Assembly: GCF_003096015.2 (NCBI RefSeq)
Contig: NZ_CP029185.2
Span: 2,576,001 to 2,640,000 of the forward strand
Reading direction: 5' to 3'
DNA length: 64,000 nucleotides
DNA from: Limnobaculum parvum
GTDB lineage: Bacteria > Pseudomonadota > Gammaproteobacteria > Enterobacterales > Enterobacteriaceae
Both the position numbers and the translations under genes were made by a program. This document shows positions 1 through 10,815 of this stretch, piece by piece. The stretch's first letter is position 1. Every line of letters starts with the position of its first letter. The notes under the pieces were generated by a model. The model was not told where the DNA came from. It saw only the letters and a list, made by a program, of their open reading frames with translations, and did not search any database.

Positions 1-792
1 GGCCTGCTAAACATTCTGTGGGCTATTCGTGCGCTGAATGACAGCGATGTGCAGAGATTATCTATTGCCGTTGCGATGAACCCTGATGAAGAGACCGGTT
101 CCGTTTATTCTCATCAGTGGTTGGGGAAATATGCCAAGCAGAGCCGCTATGTGCTAGTTGCTGAAGCGGCACGTGCCGATGGTTCGCTGGTGAAAGCCCG
201 GAAAGGCATGGCGCGTTACAACATTGATTTTCACGGACGTGCGGCTCACGCGGGTAATGCACCTGAGAAGGGACGTTCAGCGATTACCGAATTGGCTAAC
301 TGGATTCTAGCAATAAACCAATTAGGTAATGCTCAAGCCGGTACCACGCTAAACGTAGGCGTAGTGAAAGGCGGTGATGCTGCCAACATCGTCCCGGATA
401 AAGCCCAAGCGGTCATTGATGTGCGTTTTTGGGATAACAATGAGTATCACCGCATTGATAAAGCCATCAATGAGATGAGTAAAAAAGCTTATGTGGCAGA
501 TGTCACGGCCACCATTACCGAGATGGCTCATACTCCGGCGATGTCCCCTTCGGCTGAAACAGAAAAACTGATGACATTAGTTGAGCGTTGTGGTCAGGAA
601 GAAGGTATTCCCGTGAAATGGCAGGCCGTGGGCGGCGGTTCTGATGCTAACCATACGGCGGCTCTCGGCGTGCCTTCTCTAGATGGTTTTGGCCCTATCG
701 GTGCCGATTTCCACAGCCCGGCTGAGTATGTTGAGTTAGAGAGTATTATTCCTCGGATTAAGTTGCTGAGTCGTATTATAAAATCTTTGTAA
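1..792 (+). CDS. M20 family metallo-amidohydrolase / carboxypeptidase (C-terminal part)
   Basis: The reading frame is open from the first base, so the N-terminus lies outside the window. The visible part contains NPDEETGS, the zinc-ligand region of M20 peptidases. A lid/dimerisation domain follows (FHGRAAHAGNAPEKGRSAI), with the conserved His-Ala-Gly seen in carboxypeptidase G2 and related aminoacylases. GGGSDANHTAALGVP and the late His in GADFHSPAEYV supply the remaining metal and active-site residues. The family hydrolyses amide or peptide bonds with two zinc ions. The substrate cannot be told from sequence; it resembles the glutamate-carboxypeptidase (CPG2) branch more than the N-carbamoyl hydrolase branch. 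A strong terminator follows. Confidence 0.85.
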   Translation, partial: GLLNILWAIRALNDSDVQRLSIAVAMNPDEETGSVYSHQWLGKYAKQSRYVLVAEAARADGSLVKARKGMARYNIDFHGRAAHAGNAPEKGRSAITELANWILAINQLGNAQAGTTLNVGVVKGGDAANIVPDKAQAVIDVRFWDNNEYHRIDKAINEMSKKAYVADVTATITEMAHTPAMSPSAETEKLMTLVERCGQEEGIPVKWQAVGGGSDANHTAALGVPSLDGFGPIGADFHSPAEYVELESIIPRIKLLSRIIKSL

Positions 793-811
793 TGCGTTTT
801 GTTTTTATGTG

Positions 812-837
812 AAAACCGCCTTCTGGGCGGTTTTTTA
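812..837 (+). terminator. Rho-independent terminator after the M20 gene
   Basis: Stem aaaccgcc/gggcggttt with a short ttct loop and a run of six T, 20 bases after the stop codon. Confidence 0.85.
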
Positions 838-1030
838 TTGCAAATAGATTGTCTTTATTGGCTATTGTTAATATTCCAGCCATCAAGATGATGGTGATAC
901 GCCCTACCGCCGCCGAACGCCACCAGACACTAAATACCACAATAATGGTAGCTATCACACCATCACCTCTTCGTGGCAACCCCCCGTGCTTTTTAGTAAT
1001 ATACCGCTGGAATTTTTATCAGAGGCGATT

Positions 1031-1393
1031 ATGGTAACCACATTATTTAAAGACTTTACTTTTGAAGCCGCACATCGGTTGCCAAATGTTCCCGAAGGCC
1101 ATAAGTGCGCCCGTCTGCATGGGCACTCTTTTGTAGTCAGAATCGAAGTTACTGGTGAAGTTAGCCCGAATACCGGCTGGGTGATGGATTTTTCTGAAAT
1201 TAAAGCCGCTTTTAAGCCCATCCTGAACCGTTTAGATCACTACTACCTGAACGATATCCCCGGACTGGAAAATCCCACCAGCGAAGTGTTAGCCCACTGG
1301 ATTTGGCAACAGCTTAAGCCGGGGCTTCCGTTGTTGAGTGGGGTTCGGGTGAAGGAGACGTGTAGTGCTGGGTGTATTTATAATGGGGAGTGA
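1031..1393 (+). CDS. queD: 6-carboxy-5,6,7,8-tetrahydropterin synthase
   Basis: QueD converts 7,8-dihydroneopterin triphosphate to 6-carboxy-tetrahydropterin, the second step towards preQ0 and queuosine. The 120-residue protein matches enterobacterial QueD (about 121) end to end. It starts at the ATG preceded by agaggcg; a longer GTG-started frame from 986 adds 15 residues unlike the family. Zinc ligands His15 (FEAAHRL) and His30/His32 (LHGHSF) and the catalytic Cys26 are present, as is the C-terminal KETCSAGCIY motif. The next enzyme of the pathway, QueE, is encoded convergently about 350 bases away, so the two genes form a local but non-operonic queuosine cluster. Confidence 0.95.
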   Translation: MVTTLFKDFTFEAAHRLPNVPEGHKCARLHGHSFVVRIEVTGEVSPNTGWVMDFSEIKAAFKPILNRLDHYYLNDIPGLENPTSEVLAHWIWQQLKPGLPLLSGVRVKETCSAGCIYNGE

Positions 1394-1511
1394 TCCTCTA
1401 TTCAGGCAACCCATCTGATTCAGATTAAGTGATGTTGAAAATTTAAAGTGCTATTGAATTTGGAGTATGTTTCGGCCATATCAGTATCGTGTTTGAATTA
1501 ACATTTGTGAT

Positions 1512-1668
1512 CGGCCGAGCAGGGGCATTATGGCGAATGCCCCTGCACCCCACGCCTTTCACACAGAAATTCAGGTCGCTTAGGCGACTCCCTTCCTCCT
1601 TCGTTTGGCCTTAACGCACCGGCACAGAGCCGCTCCCGGCGTCGCTGTGCCTCGCCCTGCATCCATAC
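1512..1668 (-). repeat. Structured dispersed repeat, copy A
   Basis: This element fills most of the 355-base gap between queD and queE. It is read here on the minus strand and is homologous to the element at 27085-27244. It has three hairpins: 1621-1651 (ggcacag/ctgtgcc), about 1575-1588 (gtcgc/gcgac) and 1521-1544 (aggggcatt/aatgcccct). The first and last stems differ from copy B by paired substitutions that keep base pairing. No open frame in it looks like a protein. The flanks (1394-1511 and 1669-1748) show nothing recognisable. Confidence 0.7.
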
Positions 1669-1748
1669 GGGGCGTGTAGCCTCTCTCAGTCGTCAGCTGA
1701 ATTCAAGTGTTCATAGGAAAGATCAAGAGCAAGGGCTGGAACTGACTA

Positions 1749-2420
1749 TTATTCAATCCCTAAGTATTTATGCGTCTGCATCGACAACCGCCAGTTGCGT
1801 TCAATACAGGTCTTAATACACAGCTCGGTGGCTCTTGGATTTTGGCTAATCGGCTGTAGCGCTATCACGCGTTTTTTATCATCTGACAGCGTCGCTAACA
1901 AAATGTCCAACTGTTCAATATCTCGCTCACGGGCTACCGGATGTTTTATTTCATCTGCTCTGACCAAAGCCTGTGATATCACATTCAGTCCACCGCGCAT
2001 ATCGACTTTAGGGGAAACAGTCACCCAGGTTTCCGTCGAGCACATCACCGGTTGAGTACCGCTAGTTTCAATTTGACACTGAAAACCATGCTGCTCCAGT
2101 AAACCAGTCAGAGGAAGTAAATCATAAAGACAAGGCTCGCCACCGGTAATCACTACATGACGAGCCGTGTAATGCGGTTGCTGTAGAATAGCCAGCAGTT
2201 GTGGTGCACTGGCTTCTGCCCAACTATCGCTCTCTTGGGTTTTCGTCAGAATATCATCCATTGATTGCTGACGATCGGCAATCTTTTCCCATGTGTGTTT
2301 GGTATCGCACCAGCTACAGCCAACCGGGCAGGCCTGCAAACGAATAAAAATAGCGGGAACGCCGGTGAAGAAACCTTCACCCTGTAGGGTTTGAAATAAC
2401 TCATTAACGGGATATGACAT
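1749..2420 (-). CDS. queE: 7-carboxy-7-deazaguanine synthase (radical SAM)
   Basis: QueE is the radical-SAM enzyme that contracts 6-carboxy-tetrahydropterin to 7-carboxy-7-deazaguanine. At 223 residues it has exactly the E. coli length. The iron-sulfur/SAM motif is the CX3CX2C form typical of enterobacterial QueE, at Cys31, Cys35 and Cys38 (ACPVGCSWCD). The substrate-side motif HVVITGGEPCLYDLLP follows at about 98. The C-terminus NWRLSMQTHKYLGIE matches the family. The start has gagaga upstream. It lies downstream of eno on the same strand, but a strong terminator separates them, so it probably has its own promoter in the short gap. Confidence 0.95.
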   Translation of the reverse strand: MSYPVNELFQTLQGEGFFTGVPAIFIRLQACPVGCSWCDTKHTWEKIADRQQSMDDILTKTQESDSWAEASAPQLLAILQQPHYTARHVVITGGEPCLYDLLPLTGLLEQHGFQCQIETSGTQPVMCSTETWVTVSPKVDMRGGLNVISQALVRADEIKHPVARERDIEQLDILLATLSDDKKRVIALQPISQNPRATELCIKTCIERNWRLSMQTHKYLGIE

Positions 2421-2459
2421 TTTTCTCTCAGAGATTTTCTTTCAGACAGTGCGGCAAAA

Positions 2460-2498
2460 ACAAAAATCCCGTATTGATATCAACCAATACGGGATTTA
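2460..2498 (-). terminator. Rho-independent terminator of eno
   Basis: A 13-bp perfect stem (2464-2476 with 2485-2497, aaatcccgtattg/caatacgggattt) is followed on the minus strand by a T-rich tract. It lies just after the eno stop codon. Confidence 0.9.
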
Positions 2499-2522
2499 AC
2501 TAAGCGACGGAAGGATTAAAAA

Positions 2523-3824
<1,302 letters not shown>

Positions 3825-3995
3825 TCGGTTTTCCTCAGTACAAGTTGATTAAACTACAAACTGTAGATTGCAACGCCTCATTGCGTCGCATACTCTGGCC
3901 TAATGTATCAATAAACGCCATGTCTGAACATTTAACGTTTACGACCAGTAATCAGGCCGGGTTTACTGAATACTTTCAATGCTATTGCTGACCAC

Positions 3996-5633
3996 TTAGT
4001 CTGCCTGACGCTTTTGGTACTCACCAGCAGCCTTCACAAAACCGGCAAACAGTGGGTGGCCATCACGCGGAGTTGATGTGAACTCCGGGTGGAACTGACT
4101 GGCAACAAACCACGGATGATCAGGCAGTTCAATAATTTCCACCAGCTTATGGTCAGCAGAACGCCCAGCTACAAGTAACCCTGCTGCTTCAATCTGCGGC
4201 AGCAACATATTGTTCACTTCATAGCGATGGCGATGACGTTCTGTGATTGTTGGTGAACTGTACAGTTCGCGTACTAGGCTGCCTTCAGTCAAATGACATA
4301 ACTGGCTGCCTAAACGCATGGTTCCACCTAAATCGCTCTCTTCTGTGCGAACTTCAACATTCCCCTCTTCATCACGCCATTCAGTGATCAGCGCGATAAC
4401 CGGATACTTACAGTCTGGCACAAATTCGGTCGAGTTAGCACCGGGCATACCAACAACATTACGTGCAAACTCCATCATCGCAACCTGCATGCCTAAACAG
4501 ATCCCCAGATAAGGGATCTTGTTTTCACGAGCATAGCGGGCAGCAGTGATTTTGCCTTCCACACCGCGGTAGCCAAAACCACCGGGAACCAAAATCGCAT
4601 CAAGACCAGACAGAACTTCTTCACCTCTGACCTCAACATCTTGCGAATCGATTAGCTTTATATTAACGCTGAATCGATTCTTCAGTCCACCATGCTTTAA
4701 TGCTTCGATGACAGATTTATAGGCATCTGGCAATTCAACGTACTTGCCGACCATACCAATAGTGACTTCACGGGTAGGATTCGACTCTTCATAAATCACC
4801 TGTTCCCACTCAGATAAGTTGGCTTCAGGGCAGTCGAAACGGAAGCGTTTACAGATGAATTCATCCAGCCCCTGTGACTTCAATAGCGCAGGAATTTTAT
4901 AAATAGAATCAACATCTTTAAGAGAAATAACCGCCTTTTCAGGCACGTTACAGAACAGCGCAATTTTAGCCCGCTCATTGGCAGGAACTGAACGGTCGGA
5001 ACGACACACCAGAATGTCTGGCTGAATACCGATAGAGAGTAATTCTTTTACCGAGTGCTGAGTTGGTTTAGTTTTCACTTCACCAGAAGCCGCCATGTAT
5101 GGCACCAGTGTTAAATGCATAAACAGTGTGTGCTCACGACCCACTTCAACCGCTAACTGGCGAATGGCTTCTAAAAACGGCAGTGATTCAATATCACCCA
5201 CGGTGCCGCCAACTTCCACCAGTGCCACATCATGGCCTTCGGCACCCGCAATCACGCGCTCTTTAATCGCATTGGTAATATGAGGAATAACCTGAACGGT
5301 TGCTCCCAGATAATCACCACGACGCTCTTTGCGTAATACATCGGAATAAATACGACCGGTCGTAAAGTTATTACGGCGGGTCATTTTTGTGCGGATAAAA
5401 CGTTCGTAATGGCCTAAATCCAGATCGGTTTCTGCACCGTCTTCGGTGACGAAGACTTCACCGTGCTGAATTGGGCTCATTGTACCTGGATCGAGGTTAA
5501 TGTAAGGATCCAGCTTCATCATAGTGACGTTTAAGCCACGAGCTTCAAGAATAGCGGCCAGAGAGGCTGCTGCAATACCTTTACCGAGTGAGGATACAAC
5601 CCCGCCTGTCACAAATATATAATTAGTTGTCAT
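3996..5633 (-). CDS. pyrG: CTP synthase
   Basis: PyrG aminates UTP to CTP using ATP and glutamine. The length of 545 residues is identical to E. coli. The amidoligase domain (about 1-270) starts FVTGGVVSSLGKGIAAASLA, the nucleotide-binding loop. The class I glutamine amidotransferase domain (about 290-540) has the oxyanion and nucleophile region PYLGICLGMQ with the catalytic Cys, and the catalytic HPEF near the end (SQFHPEFTSTP). It sits between mazG and eno, all read leftwards. Confidence 0.98.
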   Translation of the reverse strand: MTTNYIFVTGGVVSSLGKGIAAASLAAILEARGLNVTMMKLDPYINLDPGTMSPIQHGEVFVTEDGAETDLDLGHYERFIRTKMTRRNNFTTGRIYSDVLRKERRGDYLGATVQVIPHITNAIKERVIAGAEGHDVALVEVGGTVGDIESLPFLEAIRQLAVEVGREHTLFMHLTLVPYMAASGEVKTKPTQHSVKELLSIGIQPDILVCRSDRSVPANERAKIALFCNVPEKAVISLKDVDSIYKIPALLKSQGLDEFICKRFRFDCPEANLSEWEQVIYEESNPTREVTIGMVGKYVELPDAYKSVIEALKHGGLKNRFSVNIKLIDSQDVEVRGEEVLSGLDAILVPGGFGYRGVEGKITAARYARENKIPYLGICLGMQVAMMEFARNVVGMPGANSTEFVPDCKYPVIALITEWRDEEGNVEVRTEESDLGGTMRLGSQLCHLTEGSLVRELYSSPTITERHRHRYEVNNMLLPQIEAAGLLVAGRSADHKLVEIIELPDHPWFVASQFHPEFTSTPRDGHPLFAGFVKAAGEYQKRQAD

Positions 5634-5746
5634 GCTGAACCTGAAGGTTAGGTTTAAAGACTAAAATGGAGGTACTAGGACGGGAAAGTAGTATACCAGA
5701 CCCTTTCCCTCACAACAAACGCTGAAATCAGATAGTGAAAATAAAT

Positions 5747-6553
5747 CTATTTTTCTGTCTGATTTTCTAGGCTTTTTACCTGCTGCCATGCAGCTTCCAT
5801 TTCATCCAGCGATGCTTGCTCCGTGGATTTCCCCGATTGAGCAACCAATTGTTCCACCTGACGGAAACGACGTTCAAACTTACGATTAGCCGCCTGCAGA
5901 GCACTTTCTGCTTTATGACCCAAATGGCGACTCAAGTTAACCGTGGCGAAAAATAAATCACCTAACTCCTCTTCCAGTTTAGACTGGTCGATGACAACTT
6001 GCTTAGCCTCATGCATCACTTCATCAATCTCTTCGTACACCTTGTCCAGTACCGGACCTAAGGTTGTCCAGTCAAATCCGACCGAAGCACAACGCTTCTG
6101 AATTTTATGGGCCCGCATCAATGCGGGTAGCACTTCAGGAATATCATCCAACACCGAAAACTGTGCTTTCTGCGCCCGCTCTTCACCTTTACGTTTCTCC
6201 CAACCGGCAATCACTTCCTGACTGTCATGCTGAGTTTGAGTATCAAAAACATGGGGATGACGGCGTTCCAGCTTGTCGCTAATGCTGTTACAGATATCAT
6301 CAAAGTTAAACCGGTTTTGCTCATCCGCCATACGCGCATAAAACACCACCTGAAACAGCAAATCCCCTAACTCCTCTCGCAAATCGCCAAAATCCGAACG
6401 CCGAATCGCATCCAGCACTTCATAAGTTTCTTCCAGCGTATAAGGCGCAATGGTCTCAAACGTCTGTTGCTTATCCCACGGACATCCATTTTCCGGGTCA
6501 CGTAATCGGTTCATAATATTCAGCAACCGCTGAATGGGCGTAATCTGATCCAT
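5747..6553 (-). CDS. mazG: Nucleoside triphosphate pyrophosphohydrolase MazG
   Basis: MazG hydrolyses NTPs and dNTPs to monophosphates and can influence ppGpp levels. The 268-residue protein has the usual two tandem all-alpha MazG domains. The N-terminal one carries CPWDKQQTFETIAPYTLEE and REELGDLLFQVVFYARM. The C-terminal one carries EEIDEVMHE and LEEELGDLFFATVNLSRH, with the metal-binding EExxD-type clusters intact in both. In E. coli it lies next to mazEF and relA. Here mazEF is absent and a 436-bp palindromic element occupies the space upstream. Confidence 0.96.
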   Translation of the reverse strand: MDQITPIQRLLNIMNRLRDPENGCPWDKQQTFETIAPYTLEETYEVLDAIRRSDFGDLREELGDLLFQVVFYARMADEQNRFNFDDICNSISDKLERRHPHVFDTQTQHDSQEVIAGWEKRKGEERAQKAQFSVLDDIPEVLPALMRAHKIQKRCASVGFDWTTLGPVLDKVYEEIDEVMHEAKQVVIDQSKLEEELGDLFFATVNLSRHLGHKAESALQAANRKFERRFRQVEQLVAQSGKSTEQASLDEMEAAWQQVKSLENQTEK

Positions 6554-6662
6554 TATTTATCTTCTGATTGGTGAAAATACATTCAAAATTATAAATGTAT
6601 AAAGGGGCTTTAATTGATCTTTTGAGACTGCTAACAATCCTAATAAATCGGCATCAATGGAC

Positions 6663-7098
6663 ATTCCGGTCGTAAAATCTAATATGCTTATATTGGCTTG
6701 GTGCTCGACCGGAAGACCACCAATACTTAGCGTCAGTGTATGTCGGGCCTAGCCTCCCTAGGGGCAGTTATGAAACACCTTGCGGTGTTTCACCCTGACG
6801 GGCCAGCGCAAGCGCTGTTCAAACAAGCTTTGCCTGTTTGTCGTTGGCTTACGCCAAGTCGCTCCCCACGGGAGTCCCTCCCGACAATTGGCTCTTTTAA
6901 AACACAAAACTGAGCAAATTAATGATACTAATCGAGCTAAACGACGGGAGGGATTGCCGTTGGGGTCGTAGCAGCTTTAGCTGCCGGAGCGCCCCTAGGG
7001 AATCCAGGCCCGTCGCACTCCGCGGTCAAGTACAAACGGTCTAGATCTACCGGCCGAGCACAGCGTTAATATACGCACACAGCCATTACGGCCGGAAT
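6663..7098. repeat. Large imperfect palindromic element (MITE-like) between relA and mazG
   Basis: The ends are attccggtcgtaa (6663-6675) and ttacggccggaat (7086-7098), inverted with one mismatch. The inverted homology continues inward in blocks. gtgctcgaccgg near 6701 matches ccggccgagcac near 7051. cgggcctagcctccctaggg near 6744 matches a block around 6990-7011. ctccccacgggagtccctccc near 6872 matches a block near 6943-6964. Smaller hairpins such as gaaacacc/ggtgtttc (6773-6792) sit between the blocks. No credible protein frame is present and no target-site duplication is evident. It occupies the position of mazEF in E. coli. Confidence 0.75.
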
Positions 7099-7134
7099 AT
7101 CCTCAAAAGCCAATCCCCCCTTGAAAGGCAAAGG

Positions 7135-9366
7135 TTACTTAACCCCTAACCTCTTAGCCTCAATAATATCCGGCAACTGATTGATTCGCGACAGCACCCG
7201 ATCCAACACCTGCAAGTTATACAACTCGATCTCCATATCAATGGTGGCCACCTGTTTTTTCACATCACTGCGGCTGGAAACGCTCAGTACATTCACTTTT
7301 TCGTTAGCCAAAATAGTGGTGATATCACGCAGCAACCCGCTGCGGTCATTGGCAATCACTCGCACCACCAGCGAATAACCGCTGGAGTAGCAATCACCCC
7401 ATACCGCCTCAACCAGACGCTCTGGCGCATGATTCTTCAGTTCATTTAACTGATCGCAGTCGGAGCGGTGAATGGAGATTCCTCGGCCCTGAGTGATAAA
7501 ACCAATAATGTCATCACCCGGAATCGGCTGGCAGCAACGAGCGATATGGTGCATCAGGTTACCGACCCCTTCGACCACGATCTGACTGTCATTTTTCGCA
7601 TTACGCTGCTGGGCGTTAGCGGTCTTCTGATTTAGCTGGCGCAGCGCTTCACGATCCGCCTCTTCCGCTGTTGGTTGGTTAAATTTACTTTGCAGGAAAT
7701 TCACCAGTTGGTTGAGACGAATATCGCCACCGCCAATACCTGCCAGAACTTCATCAAAAGAGTGCACGTTATAGCGAGGTACCAGCAGCTTTTCTGCATC
7801 TTTAAAGCTGATACTTAAACGCTCAAGTTCATCATCCAGAATCTGGCGACCTGCAAGAATATTCTTATCCCGATCCTGCTTTTTAAACCACGCCTGAATT
7901 TTCGCCCGCGCTCTGCTGCTGTTAACGAATCCCAGATTTGGATTCAACCAATCCCGACTGGGATTAGGCTGTTTCTGAGTGATAATTTCGATCTGATCGC
8001 CCATCTGCAATTGATAGGTGAAAGGAACGATACGCCCACCAATTTTGGCACCGATACAGCGGTGACCTACATCGCTGTGGATGTGATAGGCAAAATCCAA
8101 CGGTGTGGAACCGGTCGGCAAATCGATAACATCACCTTTCGGTGTAAAAACATATACCCTGTCATCAAATACTTGGCTTCTGACTTCATCCAGCATTTCA
8201 CCACTGTCAGACATTTCTTCCTGCCAGGCAACCAACTTACGTAACCAAGCAATACGCTCTTCGTAACCGGAACGACCAGATATCGTACCCTCTTTATATT
8301 TCCAGTGGGCTGCAACCCCCAGTTCCGCATCTTCATGCATTTGGCGCGTACGAATTTGAATCTCTACCGCATGCCCTTTAGGGCCAAATACCACAGTATG
8401 AATCGACTGATAGCCATTAGGCTTTGGGTTAGCGACATAATCATCAAACTCACTCGGCAGATGACGGAAATGAGTGTGAACAATGCCCAACGCCGCATAA
8501 CAATCCTGCAGGCGCTCAACAACGATTCGCACCGCGCGCACGTCATACAGCTCTTCAAAAGCCAGCGCCTTCTTCTGCATTTTGCGCCAGATGCTGTAAA
8601 TATGCTTCGGTCGACCGTAAATCTCCCCCTGAATGCCCTGCTCTTTCATGGAGTCGCGCAGAGTTCGAACAAAGGTATCAATATAAACCTCGCGATCGAT
8701 ACGGCGTTCGTGCAACAAATTGGCAATCTGCTTGTATTCGTCCGGATGTAAATAGCGGAAACAGAAATCTTCCATTTCCCACTTCAACTGCCCAATACCT
8801 AAACGGTTAGCCAGCGGAGCATAGATGTTAAAACACTCTTTAGCCGCCAGAACGCGGATTTCCTCTGCGTCATCTTTAACTTCACGCAGATGGGCGATAC
8901 GCTCTGCCAGCTTGATAACTACGCAGCGGAAATCTTCCACCATCGCTAACAACATACGACGAACGTTATCTACCTGTATTGAGGTGTTAGAACCATTATG
9001 CGTGGCGTTAAGCTGACGAATGGCATCCATATCCAGTACCCCATGTACTAGATTGGTTACTTCACTACCAAATTGTTCTTTTATCGTCTCTTCATCAATA
9101 ATTTTAGCGTCAGCTAATGGAAACAGCAGAGCAGCACGCATACTCTCGTTGTCCATGCTGAGGGTAGCTAAAATTTCCACTACCTCCAACCCGCGCCATA
9201 ATAGAAGGGAAGCATCCGAATTGCCCTGAACCTGCTGCTCACAATACCGCCAAGTCGCTGCCAAACGTTCGCATAATTCCGGATTACTAATGCCCAGACT
9301 ACCGATCCATTTATCCAGCTCAAACTCTCCAGCTGTATTTAAATGCGCACTTCTTACCGCAACCAT
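7135..9366 (-). CDS. relA: (p)ppGpp synthetase I (stringent response)
   Basis: RelA senses uncharged tRNA on stalled ribosomes and makes (p)ppGpp. At 743 residues it is one shorter than E. coli RelA. The HD-like N-terminal domain lacks the HD hydrolase signature (FPLADAKIIDEE in its place), which marks it as the mono-functional synthetase RelA, not SpoT. The synthetase domain has YGRPKHIYSIWRKMQKK and the substrate-binding FDDYVANPKPNGYQSIHT. A TGS domain (VYVFTPKGDVIDLPTGSTPL), a zinc-finger/helical region with HHIARCCQPIPGDDI, and a C-terminal ACT domain follow. The start has gaggaag upstream and lies 31 bases after rlmD, which suggests cotranscription. Confidence 0.97.
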   Translation of the reverse strand: MVAVRSAHLNTAGEFELDKWIGSLGISNPELCERLAATWRYCEQQVQGNSDASLLLWRGLEVVEILATLSMDNESMRAALLFPLADAKIIDEETIKEQFGSEVTNLVHGVLDMDAIRQLNATHNGSNTSIQVDNVRRMLLAMVEDFRCVVIKLAERIAHLREVKDDAEEIRVLAAKECFNIYAPLANRLGIGQLKWEMEDFCFRYLHPDEYKQIANLLHERRIDREVYIDTFVRTLRDSMKEQGIQGEIYGRPKHIYSIWRKMQKKALAFEELYDVRAVRIVVERLQDCYAALGIVHTHFRHLPSEFDDYVANPKPNGYQSIHTVVFGPKGHAVEIQIRTRQMHEDAELGVAAHWKYKEGTISGRSGYEERIAWLRKLVAWQEEMSDSGEMLDEVRSQVFDDRVYVFTPKGDVIDLPTGSTPLDFAYHIHSDVGHRCIGAKIGGRIVPFTYQLQMGDQIEIITQKQPNPSRDWLNPNLGFVNSSRARAKIQAWFKKQDRDKNILAGRQILDDELERLSISFKDAEKLLVPRYNVHSFDEVLAGIGGGDIRLNQLVNFLQSKFNQPTAEEADREALRQLNQKTANAQQRNAKNDSQIVVEGVGNLMHHIARCCQPIPGDDIIGFITQGRGISIHRSDCDQLNELKNHAPERLVEAVWGDCYSSGYSLVVRVIANDRSGLLRDITTILANEKVNVLSVSSRSDVKKQVATIDMEIELYNLQVLDRVLSRINQLPDIIEAKRLGVK

Positions 9367-9397
9367 AAGGCTTCCTCATTACTGACTACTAAGATAC

Positions 9398-10714
9398 TTA
9401 CTTTTTAATAAATAATGCCATTGACTCAATATGCCCCGTTTGCGGAAACATATCCAGCATACGTAATTGGTCTAATTGATATCCGCCTGACAACAGCACT
9501 TTACTGTCTTCCACTAGCGTTAGTGGATTGCAGGACACGTACACAATGCGCTCAGGATGTAAGCTAACGATCTGTGACATGGCTTCTGCTGCCCCGGCTC
9601 TGGCAGGATCCAACAATACTTTATCAAAACCTTCCCTCGCCCACGACTGTTGACTGACATCCTGTTCTAAATTGTGGTGTAAGAACTCAACGTTTGATAA
9701 ACCATTTAGGCGAGCATTCTGTTGCCCTCTGGCTACCAGAGCCTCTACCCCTTCCACACCAGTGACCCATAAAGCGCGTTTAGCGATGGGTAGGGTAAAA
9801 TTACCCATACCGCAAAACAGGTCTAATACACGATCGGTCGGCTGTAGCGCCAACCAGGCGAGTGCTTGCTGTATCATTAACTGATTAACACCCGCATTAA
9901 CCTGAATAAAATCTCGCGGGTTAAAGCCAAGAGTTAAATCATCCACCTGATAGCAAGGATCCGCTCCAATCAACCGCTCCAGTGAATCATTCTCTCCCGC
10001 CAGATAGATGGCTATCTGATGATTCGCAGCAAACTGTAGCAAACGTTGGCGATCGCTTTCTGCCAGCGGAGCCAAATAACGTAGCACCAACAGTGGCCCA
10101 TTATCCGCCATCACTAGTTCAGCATGCCCCAGTTTCTTCACTATCGATAACTCACTAAGGCACGTTCTCAAAGGAACCAGTAATTGCTCCAATTCAGAAA
10201 CCAGAATCGGGCATTCGGTCATCTCCACCAAATCGTTGGACGCTCGCTGGCGAAAGCCCATCTGCAAGCGCTGTTGCTTCACTTGATACTGCAATCCCAG
10301 TCGAGCACGGCGTCGATAGTGATATCCTTGAGCAAAAATCACCGCTCCCTGAGCAGGTTCTAATCCAGTTTCTCGTTTAAACAGCTGGCTGAGTGCTTTA
10401 TATTTGCTACTATGCTGCAAATCAGAGGAAACATGTTGCTGATTACAGCCTCCGCAAATACCATAATGTGAGCAAGGCGGCGTCATTCGTTGAGAACTAG
10501 GCGATAAGATACGGATCGCTTTGGCTTTAGAATAATTTCGTTTATTCTCGTAAATCTGCGCTTCAACCTGCTCTTGAGGAAGTGCACCAGAGATAAAAAT
10601 AGTTTTACCGTTATCACGAGCAACCCCCTGCCCTTGAGTATCAAGTTCATGGGGAATAACATTGATGATTTGTTGTGCCGCCTTACGACGACCGGGCGAG
10701 TAAAATTGCGCCAT
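9398..10714 (-). CDS. rlmD: 23S rRNA (uracil-1939-C5) methyltransferase
   Basis: RlmD (RumA) uses SAM to make m5U1939 in 23S rRNA. The 438-residue protein has an N-terminal TRAM domain, the four-cysteine iron-sulfur site represented by CSHYGICGGC plus a later Cys, and a Rossmann methyltransferase domain with VLDLFCGMGNFTLPIA. The catalytic Cys lies in VYVSCNPLTLVED and the base in the C-terminal TGHIESMALF. It is the first gene of a leftward run with relA and is divergent from barA, with a 101-base shared upstream region. Confidence 0.95.
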   Translation of the reverse strand: MAQFYSPGRRKAAQQIINVIPHELDTQGQGVARDNGKTIFISGALPQEQVEAQIYENKRNYSKAKAIRILSPSSQRMTPPCSHYGICGGCNQQHVSSDLQHSSKYKALSQLFKRETGLEPAQGAVIFAQGYHYRRRARLGLQYQVKQQRLQMGFRQRASNDLVEMTECPILVSELEQLLVPLRTCLSELSIVKKLGHAELVMADNGPLLVLRYLAPLAESDRQRLLQFAANHQIAIYLAGENDSLERLIGADPCYQVDDLTLGFNPRDFIQVNAGVNQLMIQQALAWLALQPTDRVLDLFCGMGNFTLPIAKRALWVTGVEGVEALVARGQQNARLNGLSNVEFLHHNLEQDVSQQSWAREGFDKVLLDPARAGAAEAMSQIVSLHPERIVYVSCNPLTLVEDSKVLLSGGYQLDQLRMLDMFPQTGHIESMALFIKK

Positions 10715-10815
10715 AATATCTGAATAAAGATTTCCGTAGTTTATTACTATTTATACAATCGGGTACGTCACTAAGTCGCTAATTGTCACATATTGTCGTC
10801 CCATATTGGAACCTT

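Noticed and set aside
8305..8751. 148-codon open frame antisense to relA
   Set aside because: Shadow of relA; composition is atypical and no motif is present.
10783..10815. Longer N-terminus for barA
   Set aside because: The added 11 residues do not match the family; the ATG at 10816 gives the conserved MTKYSLRARMM start.
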